This document shows positions 55,163 through 64,000 of a stretch of DNA of 64,000 nt, in pieces. A program made the position numbers and the translations under genes. This DNA comes from Calliopsis andreniformis (taxonomy: Eukaryota > Arthropoda > Insecta > Hymenoptera > Andrenidae): NCBI RefSeq assembly GCF_051401765.1, contig NW_027480481.1, forward strand, positions 124,001-188,000, given 5' to 3'. How positions within the stretch are numbered: position 1 is the stretch's first letter; each line of letters opens with the position of its first letter. The notes under the pieces are model-generated. The model had not been told where the DNA came from. It made no database searches and was given only the letters and a program-made list of their open reading frames with translations.

Positions 55163-58100
55163 TCAATCCGTAATCCTCAATCCTCAATCCTCAATCTTCA
55201 ATTCTCAATACTCAATCTTCAATACTCAATCCTCAATCCTCAATCCCCAATCCTCAATCCTCAATCGTCAATCCTCAATTCCCAATCCTCAATCTTCAAT
55301 CCTCAACCCTCAATCTTCAATCCTCAATCCTCAATCCTCAATCCTCAATACTCAATCTTCAATCCTCAATCCTCAGTTCTCAAACCTCAATACTCAATCC
55401 TCAATCGTCAATCCTCAATCCCCAATCCTCAGTCTTCAATACTCAATCCTCAATTCTCAATCCTCAATACTCAATCCTCAATCGTCAATCCTCAGTTCCC
55501 AATCCTCAACCTTCAATCCTCAATCCTCAATCATCAATCCTCAATCCTCATTCCTCAAACCCCAATCCTCAATCTTCAATCCTCAATACTCAATCTTCAA
55601 TCCTCAATCCTCAATCCTCAATCCTCAATCCTCAATCCTCAATCCTCAATCTTCAATACCCAATACTCAGTCTTCAATCCTCAATCCTCAATCCTCAGTC
55701 CTCAATCCTCAATCCTCAATCCTCAATCCTCAATCTTCAATCCTCAATACTCAATCTGCAATCCTCAATCCTCAATCCTCAGTCCTCAATCCTAATTCGT
55801 CACTCCTCAATACCCAATCCTCAATCTTCAATCCTCAATCCTCAATCCTCAATTCTCAATACTCAATCTTCAATACTCAATCCTCAATCCTCAATCCTCA
55901 ATCCTCAATCCTCAATCTTCAATCCTCAATCCTCAATCCTCAAACCTCAATCCTCAATCCTCAATCCTCAATCCTCAGTCCTCAAACCTCAACCTGAATC
56001 CTCGATCCTGTATCCTCAATCTTCATCCCTCATTCCTCAACAATCAATTGTCAATCCTCAATCCTCAGTAGAATATCCTCAATTCACAGCTTTCAATGCT
56101 CAATCCCCATTCTTCGATCTTCAAATCTCAATCCACAAACATCAATTCTCATCACTCAACCCTCAACACTCAGTCCTCAATCTTCAATCCTCAATCCACA
56201 ATCCGCAATCTTGAATCCTCAATACTCAATCTTCAATCCTCAATCCTCAATTCTCAATCCTCAACACTCAATCCTCAATCGTCAATCATCAATCCCGAAT
56301 CCTCAATCTTCAATCCTCTATCCTCAATCCTCAATCCTCAATCCTCAATCCTCAATCTTCAATACTCAATACCAAATCCTCAATCTTCAATCCTCAATCC
56401 TCAGTCCTCAATTCGCAATCCGCAATCCTCAGACCTCAAACATCAATACTCAACCCTCAGTCCTCGTCCGCAATCCACAACCCTCAATCCTCAATCCTCA
56501 ATCTTCAATCATCAATATTCAATTTTCAATCCTCAATACTCAATCTTCAATCCTCAATCCTCAATCCTCAATCCTCAGTCCTCATTCTTCAATCCTCAAT
56601 ACCAAATCCTCAATCTTCAATCCTCAATCCTCAGTCCTCAATTCGCAATCCGCAATCCTCAGACCTCAAGCATTAATACCCAACCCTCAGTCCTCATCCT
56701 CAATCTACAACCCTCAATCCTCAATCCTCAATCCTCAATCCTCAATCCTCAGTCCTCAATCCTCAATCCTCAATCCTCAATCCTCAATCTTCAGTCCCCA
56801 AACCTCAATCCTGAATCGTCAATCCTGAATCGTCAATCTTCAGCCCTCAGTCCTCAACAATCAGTTGTCAATCCTCAATCCTCAATAGAATATCACCAAT
56901 TCACAGATTTCACAACTCAATACTCAATCCGCAATCTTCAGATCTCTATCCACAAACATCAATTCACATCACTCATCCCTCGACACTCAGTCCTTTATGT
57001 TCAATCCTCAGTCCTCAATTCTCAATCTTCAATCCTCAATACTGAATCTTCAATCCTCAATCCTCAATCCTCAATCCTCAATCCTCAATCCTCAAACCTC
57101 AATACCCAATCCTCAATCCTCAATCCTCAATCCTCAGTCCTCAATCCTCAATCCTCAATCCTCAATCCTCAATCCTCAGTCCCCAAACCTCAATCCTGAA
57201 TCCTCAATCCTGAATCGTCAATCTTCAGCCCTCAGTCCTCAACAATCAGTTGTCATTCCTCAATCCTCAATAGAATATCACCAATTCACAGATTTCAATA
57301 CTCAATACTCAATCTGCAATCTTCAAATCTCTATCCACCAACATCAATTCTCATCACTCATCCCTCAACACTCAGTCCTTTATGTTCAATCCTCAATCCT
57401 CAATTCTCAATCTTCAATCCTCAATACTGAATCTTCAATCCTCAATCCTCAGTCCTCAATCCTCAATCCTCAATCCTCAATCCTCAATCTTCAATACTCA
57501 GGCCCCAATCCTCAATCTTCAATCCTCAATCCTCAATCCTCAATCCTCGATCCTCGAACCTCAATCCTCAGTCCTCAATCCTCAATCCTCAATGTTCAAT
57601 CCGCAATTCCCAACCCTCAATCTTCAATCCTCAATCGTCAATCCTCAAACCTCAATCCTCAATCCTCAATCCTCAATCCTCAGTCCTCAAACCTCAACCT
57701 GAATCCTCGATCCTGTATCCTCAATCTTCATCCCTCATTCCTCAACAATCAGTTGTCAATCCTCAATCCTCAGTAGAATATCCTCAATTCACAGCTTTCA
57801 ATGCTCAATCCCCATTCTTCAATCTTCAAATCTCAATCCACAAACATCAATTCTCATCACTCAACCCTCAACACTCAGTCCTCAATCTTCAATCCTCAAT
57901 CCACAATCCGCAATCTTGAATCCTCAATACTCAATCTTCAATCCTCAATCCTCAATTCTCAATCCTCAACACTCAATCCTCAATCGTCAACCATCAATCC
58001 CGAATCCTCAATCTTCAATCCTCTATCCTCAATCCTCAATCCTCAATCCTCAATCCTCAATCTTCAATACTCAATACCAAATCCTCAATCTTCAATCCTC

Positions 58101-58282
58101 AATCCTCAGTCCTCAATTCGCAATCAGCAATCCTCAGACCTCAAACATCAATACTCAACCCTCAGTCCTCGTCCGCAATCCACAACCCTCAATCCTCAAT
58201 CCTCAATCTTCAATCATCAATATTCAATCTTCAATCCTCAATACTCAATCCTCTATCCTCAATCCTCAATCCTGAATGTTCA
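55163..58282 (+). repeat. Segmental duplication 7.12-kb shift, right copy
   Basis: Cores are D 56045, G1 56862, G2 57247 and D 57750, in the same order and at the same distances as 48920-50625. The match starts at CCGTAATCC (55168 against 48050) and ends after CCTGAATGTTCAATCC near 58,282. There this copy continues CTCAATACCC while the left copy continues GCACTACCC. Confidence 0.9.
56789..57558 (+). repeat. 385-bp tandem pair of CAGTTG cores, copy 5
   Basis: The cores at 56862 and 57247 are 385 bp apart, and the D core follows 503 bp later at 57750. The pair was carried by the 7.12-kb-shift duplication. Confidence 0.92.
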
Positions 58283-61200
58283 ATCCTCAATACCCAATCC
58301 TCAATCTTCAATCCTCAGTACTCAATCCTCAATCCTCAATCCTCGAATCCTCAGTCCTCAAACCTCAATCCTGAATCCTCAATCCTGAAACCTCAATCTT
58401 CAGCCCTCAGTCCTCCAAAATCAATTGTCAGTCCTCAATCCTCAATAGAATATACCCAATTCGCAGTTTTCAATACTCAATCCGCAATCTTCAATTCTCA
58501 AATCTCAATCCGCAAACGTCAATTCTCATCACTCAACGCTCAACACTCCGTCCCCAATCCTCAATCTTCAATCCTCAATCCTCAATCCTCAATCATCAAT
58601 CCTCAATTTTCAATCCTCAATACTCAATCTTCAATCCTCAATCCTCAATCCTCAATCCTCAATCCTCAATCCTCAATCCTCAACTTTCAATACCCAATAC
58701 TCAATCCTCAGTCCTCAATCCTCAATCCTCAATCCTCAGACCTCAATCTTCATTCCTCAATACTGAATCTGCAATCCTCAATCCTCAATCCTCAATCCTC
58801 AATCCTAATTCGTCACTCCTCAATACCCAATCCTCAATCTTCAATCCTCAATCCTCAATCCTCAATACTCAATACTCAATCCTCAATCCTCAATCCTCAA
58901 TCTTCAATCCTCAATACTCAATCTTCAATACTGAATCCTCAATCCTCAATCCTCAATCCTCAATCCTCAATCCTCAATCCCAAATCCTCAATCCTCAATC
59001 CTCAATCCTCAACCCTCAATCCTCAGTCCTGAAACCTCAATACCGAATCCTCAATCCTGAATCCTCAATCTTCAGCACTCAGTCCTCAACAATCAATTGA
59101 CAATCCTCAATCCTCAATAGAATATCCTCAATTCACAGGTTTCAATACCCAATCCCAATTCTTCAATCTTCAAATCTCAATACACAAACATCAATTCTCA
59201 TCACTCAACCCTCAACACTCAGTCCTCAATCTTCAATCCTCAATCCTACATCCTCAATCTTCAATCCTCAATACTCAACCTTCAATCCTCAATCCTCAAT
59301 TCTCAATTCTCAATCCTCAATACTCAAACCTCAATCGTCAATCCTCAGATCCCAATCCTCAACCTTCAATCCTCAATCCTCAATCATCAATCCTCAATCC
59401 TCAATCCTCAATCCCCAATACTCAATCTTCAATCCTCAATACTCAATCTTCAATCCTCAATCGTCAATCCTCAATCCTCAATCCTCATCCTTCAATCCTC
59501 AACACCCAGTCCACAATCTTCAATCCTCAATCCTCATTCCTCAATTCTCAATCCTCAATCCTCAATCCTCAGACCTCAAGCATCAATACTCAACCCTCAG
59601 TCCTCGTCCGCAATCCACAATACTGAATCCTCAATCCTCAATCTTCAATCATCAATATTCAATCATCAATCCTCAATCTTCAATCCTCTATCCTCAATCC
59701 TCAATCCTGAATGTTCAATCCTCAATACCCAATCCTCAATCTTCAATCCTCAATACTCAATCCTCAATCCTCAATCCTCAATCCTCAGTCCTCAAACCTC
59801 AATCCTGAATCCTCAATCCTGAATCCTCAATCTTCAGCCCTGAGTCCTCAACAATCAAATTGTCAGTCCTCAATCCTCAATAGAATATACCCAATTCACA
59901 GTTTTCAACACTCAAACCCCAATCTTCAATCTTCAAATCTCAATCAACAAACATCAATTCTCATCACTCAACGCTCAACACTCAGTCCCCAATCCTCAAT
60001 CTTCAATCCCCAATCCTCAATCTTCGATCCTCAATCCTCAATCTTCAATCCTGAATACTCAATCCTCAATCCTCAATCTTCAATACTCAATACCAAATCC
60101 TCAATCTTCAATCCTCAATCCTCAGTCCTCAATTCGCAATCCGCAATCCTCAGACCTCAAACATCAATAGTCAACCCTCAGTCCTCGTCCGCAATCCACA
60201 ACACTCAATCCTCAATCCTCAATCTTCAATCATCAATATTCAATCTTCAATCCTCAATACTCAATCCTCTATCCTCAATCCTCAATCCTGAATGTTCAAT
60301 CCTCAATACCCAATCCTCAATCTTCAATCCTCAGTACTCAATCCTCAATCCTCAATCCTCGAATCCTCAGTCCACAAACCTCAATCCTGAATCCTCAATC
60401 CTGAAACCTCAATCTTCAGCCCTCAGTCCTCAAAAATCAATTGTCAGTCCTCAATCCTCAATAGAATATACCCAATTCGCAGTTTTCAATACTCAATCCG
60501 CAATCTTCAATTTTCAAATCTCAATCCGCAAACGTCAATTCTCATCACTCAACGCTCAACACTCCGTCCCCAATCCGCAATCTTCAATCCTCAATCCTCA
60601 ATCCTCAATCATCAATCCTCAATTTTCAATCCTCAATACTCAATCTTCAATCCTCAATCCTCAATCCTCAATCCTCAATCCTCAATCCTCAATTTTCAAT
60701 CCTCAACCTTCAATACCCAATACTCAATCTTCAATCCTCAATCCTCAATCCTCAGTCCTCAATCCTCAATCCTCAATCCTCAATCCTCAATCCTCAATCT
60801 TCAATCCTCAATACTCAATCCGCAATCCTCAATCCTGATTCTTCAATCCTCAACACCCAATCCTCAATCTTCAATCCTCAATCCTCAATCCTCAATCATC
60901 AATCCTCAATTTTCAATCCTCAATACTCAATCTTCAATCCTCATTCCTCAATCCTCAATCCTCAGTCCTCATTCTTCAATCCTCAATACCAAATCCTCAA
61001 TCTTCAATCCTCAATCCTCAGTCCTCAATTCGCAATCCGCAATCCTCAGACCTCAAGCATTAATACCCAACCCTCAGTCCTCGTCCTCAATCTACAACCC
61101 TCAATCCTCAATACTCAATCCTCAATCCTCAATCCTCAGTCCTCAATCCTCAATCCTCAATCCTCAATGCTCAATCCTCAATCTTCAATCCTCAATACTC

Positions 61201-61404
61201 ATTCTTCAACCCTCAATCTTCAATCCTCAATCCTCAGTCCTCATTCTTCAATCCTCAACAGCCAGTCCTCAATCCTCAATCCTTAATCCTCAATCCTCAA
61301 TTCTCAATCCTCAATCCTCAATCCTCAGACCTCAAACATCAATACTCAACCCTCAGTCCTCGATCCTCGAACCTCAATCCTCAGTCCTCAATCCTCAATC
61401 CTCA
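58283..61404 (+). repeat. C segment, copy 2, and X-core flanks
   Basis: Cores are X 58422 (672 bp after D, as in HOR-2 unit b), B 59094, the extra-A core 59856 and X 60438. The B to extra-A spacing is 762 bp. It is 77 bp (11 heptamers) shorter than at 63.1-63.9 kb because the linker before CACCCAGTCCAC (near 59,503) is truncated. From 60,500 to 61,400 there is core-free linker. Confidence 0.85.
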
Positions 61405-62155
61405 ATGTTCAATCCGCAATACCCAATCCTCAATCTTCAATCCTCAATCCTCAATCCTCAAACCTCAATCCTCAATCCTCAACCGTCAATCCTCAGTCCT
61501 CGAACCTCAACCCTGAATCCTCAATCCTGAATCCTCAATCTTCATCCCTCAGTCCTCAACAATCAATTGTCAATCCTCAATCCTCAATAGAATATTCTCA
61601 ATTCACAGTTTTCAATACTCAATCCCCATTCTTCAATCTTCAAGTCTCATTCCACAAACATCAATTCTCATCACTCAGCACTCAACACTCAGTCCTCAAT
61701 CTTCAATCCTCAATCCTCAATCCGCAATCTTGAATCCTCAATACTCAATCTTCAATCCTCAATCCTCAATACTCAATCCTCAACACTCAATCGTCAATCG
61801 TCAATCCTCAATGCCCAATCCTCAATCTTCAATCCTCAATCCTCAATTCTCAATCCTCAATACTCAATCCTCAATCGTCAATCCTCAATTCCCAATCCTC
61901 AATCTTCAATCCTCAATCCACAATATTCAATCCTCAATCCTCAATCCTCAATCCCCAATCCTCAATCTTCAATCCACAATACTCAATCTTCAATCCTCAA
62001 TCCTCAATCCTCAATCCTCAACCTCAATCTTCAATCCTCAATCCTCAATCTTCAATCCTCAATACTCAATCTTCAACCCTCAATCTTCAATCCTCAATCC
62101 ACAATCCTCATTCTTCAATCCTCAACACCCAATCCTCAATCTTCAATCCTCAATC
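61405..62155 (+). repeat. A segment, copy 3, with hybrid c5/c1 core
   Basis: It matches A copies 1 and 2, but has a single core at 61564. The upstream flank is c5-like (CGAACCTCAACCCTG, CATCCCTCAG) and the downstream flank c1-like (AATATTCTCAATTCACAG). The shift from copy 1 is 14,364 before the core and 14,091 after it; the difference is 273 bp, the c5-c1 spacing of copies 1 and 2. The exchange point lies within the shared bases around CAATTG. Confidence 0.9.
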
Positions 62156-64000
62156 CTCAATCCTCAATTCTCAATCCTCAGTCCTCAATCCTCAGACCTC
62201 AAACATCAATACTCAACCCTCAGTCCTCGTCCGCAACCCACAACCCTCAATCCTCAATCCTCAATCTTCAATCATCAATATTCAATCTTCAATCCTCAAT
62301 ACTCAATCCTCTATCCTCAATCCTCAATCCTGAATGTTCAATCCTCAATACCCAATCCTCAATCTTCAATCCTCAGTACTCAATCCTCAATCCTCAATCC
62401 TCAACCTTCAATACTCAATACTCAATCTTCAACCCTCAATCCTCAATCCTCAGTCCTCAATCCTCAATCCTCAATCCTCAATCCTCAATCTTCAATCCTC
62501 AATGCTCAATCTGCAATCCTCAATCCTGATTCTTCAATCCTCAACACCCAATCCTCAATCTTCAATCCTCAATTCCCAATCCTCAATCTTCAACCCTCAA
62601 TCCTCAATCTTCAATCCTTAATCCTCAATCATCAATCCCCAATCCTCAATCTTCAATACTCAATCTTCAATCCTCAATCCTCAATCCTCAGTCCTCAATC
62701 CTCAATCCTCAATCCTCAGACCTCAATCTTCATTCCTCAATACTGAATCTGCAATCCTCAATCCTCAATCCTCAATCCTCAATCCTAATTCGTCACTCCT
62801 CAATACCCAATCCTCAATCTTCAATCCTCAATCCTCAATCCTCAATTCTCAATACTCAATCCTCAATCCTCAATCCTCAATCTTCAATCCTCAATACTCA
62901 ATCTTCAATACTCAATCCTCAATCCTCAATCCTCAATCCTCAATCCTCAATCCTCAATCCCAAATCCTCAATCCTCAATCCTCAATCCTCAACCCTCAAT
63001 CCTCAGTCCTGAAACCTCAATACCGAATCCTCAATCCTGAATCCTCAATCTTCAGCACTCAGTCCTCAACAATCAATTGACAATCCTCAATCCTCAATAG
63101 AATATCCTCAATTCACAGGTTTCAATACCCAATCCCAATTCTTCAATCTTCAAATCTCAATACACAAACATCAATTCTCATCACTCAACCCTCAACACTC
63201 AGTCCTCAATCTTCAATCCTCAATCCTACATCCTCAATCTTCAATCCTCAATACTCAACCTTCAATGCTCAATCCTCAATTCTCAATTCTCAATCCTCAA
63301 TACTCAAACCTCAATCGTCAATCCTCAGATCCCAATCCTCAACCTTCAATCCTCAATCCTCAATCATCAATCCTCAATCCTCAATCCTCAATCCCCAATA
63401 CTCAATCTTCAATCCTCAATACTCAATCTTCAATCCTCAATCGTCAATCCTCAATCCTCAATCCGCAATCCTCAATCCTCAGTCTTCAATCCTCAATACT
63501 CAATCTTCAACCCTCAATCTTCAATCCTCAATCCTCAATCCTCATCCTTCAATCCTCAACACCCAGTCCACAATCTTCAATCCTCAATCCTCAATCCTCA
63601 ATTCTCAATCCTCAATCCTCAATCCTCAGACCTCAAGCATCAATACTCAACCCTCAGTCCTCGTCCGCAATCCACAATACTGAATCCTCAATCCTCAATC
63701 TTCAATCATCAATATTCAATCATCAATCCTCAATCTTCAATCCTCTATCCTCAATCCTCAATCCTGAATGTTCAATCCTCAATACCCAATCCTCAATCTT
63801 CAATCCTCAATACTCAATCCTCAATCCTCAATCCTCAATCCTCAGTCCTCAAACCTCAATCCTGAATCCTCAATCCTGAATCCTCAATCTTCAGCCCTGA
63901 GTCCTCAACAATCAAATTGTCAGTCCTCAATCCTCAATAGAATATACCCAATTCACAGTTTTCAACACTCAAACCCCAATCTTCAATCTTCAAATCTCAA
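62156..64000 (+). repeat. C segment, copy 3 (runs off the window)
   Basis: B core 63074 (CAATTGAC, CCTACATCC near 63225) and the extra-A core 63913 are 839 bp apart, the longest form of this interval. It matches 52,161 to about 54,000 and, with an 11-heptamer deletion in the partner, 58,700-60,000. The array continues past the right edge. Confidence 0.87.

Larger units (their letters stand above)
1..64000 (+). repeat. Heptanucleotide satellite array (TCCTCAA)n filling the window
   Basis: Every stretch inspected can be cut into 7-base units with consensus TCCTCAA on the + strand. The CAA at unit positions 5-7 and the following T are best conserved; positions 2-4 vary most. The consensus has no G, so the + strand is extremely G-poor and the - strand carries GG every seven bases. 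Orientation never flips. No gap of unique sequence of even 100 bases was found. Indels between copies are almost always multiples of 7. The motif is not a canonical telomere repeat. The array is most like eukaryotic satellite DNA; its chromosomal place (pericentromeric, sex-chromosome or other heterochromatin) cannot be told from the sequence. Confidence 0.98.

Noticed and set aside
1..64000. CRISPR array
   Set aside because: The repeats are 7 bp and contiguous, with no regularly sized unique spacers and no cas genes.
1..64000. Telomeric repeat array
   Set aside because: TTGAGGA does not match the canonical telomere motifs I know (such as TTAGGG, TTTAGGG, TTAGG, TTAGGC). The heavy variant content and higher-order structure are typical of internal satellite.
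1..64000. CCAAT boxes (TCCCCAATCC variants) as promoter elements
   Set aside because: CCAAT arises automatically whenever the heptamer mutates to TCCCCAA. It occurs throughout the array without any associated gene.
1..64000. Inverted segments or large palindromes
   Set aside because: The + strand heptamer orientation is constant in every line inspected. The only palindromes noted are short, such as CAATTG in the cores.

Overview
The whole 64-kb window is one uninterrupted satellite-DNA array. I see no gene, RNA gene, transposon, CRISPR array or unique sequence in it. The elementary unit is a 7-bp motif, TCCTCAA on the + strand (TTGAGGA on the - strand), present from the first base to the last in a single orientation. 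The + strand is rich in C, T and A and very poor in G. Common variants are TCTTCAA, TACTCAA, TCGTCAA, TCCCCAA, TTCTCAA, TCCTCAG and TCCTGAA. The organism cannot be identified from this. Tens of kilobases of one-way short-motif satellite with nested higher-order repeats is typical of eukaryotic heterochromatin. Heptamer repeats also occur in some bacteria (cyanobacterial STRR elements, large sulfur bacteria), but I know of no bacterial array of this size.

There is clear hierarchical order. Level 1 is the 7-bp motif. Level 2 is a diverged but heptamer-phased core block of roughly 215 bp. I located 86 copies by the motif CAATCAATTG or its variant CAATCAGTTG; they are joined by linkers of nearly pure heptamers. 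Level 3 consists of two different higher-order repeats (HORs). HOR-1 is a pentamer of cores with a period of 3.22-3.47 kb. It occupies about 1.1-25.9 kb (seven complete units plus partial ends), and fragments recur further right. HOR-2 is a tetramer of cores with a 2,364-bp period. It is seen head to tail at about 38.9-43.2 kb and as fragments around 49.7-51.1 and 56.8-58.4 kb. Level 4 is segmental duplication of multi-unit blocks: 6.5 kb (U2-U3 to U4-U5), 8.54-kb shift (24.2-30.0 to 32.5-38.6), 4.11-kb shift (47.0-48.05 to 51.15-52.16), 7.12-kb shift (48.05-51.15 to 55.16-58.28) and about 10-kb shift (51.15-54.0 to 61.4-64.0).

Many long open frames exist on the + strand (the longest spans 5949-8564), but they follow arithmetically from the repeat. 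A 7-bp unit without stops is open in all three frames and gives the same heptapeptide (N-P-Q-S-S-I-L) in each. The complementary strand has a TGA every seven codons in every frame. I therefore annotate no CDS. The window's main value is as a readable record of satellite evolution: conserved single-base phase shifts, private variants and exact deletions of whole heptamers allow the order of the amplification events to be inferred, including one core block at 61,564 that looks like a crossover hybrid.
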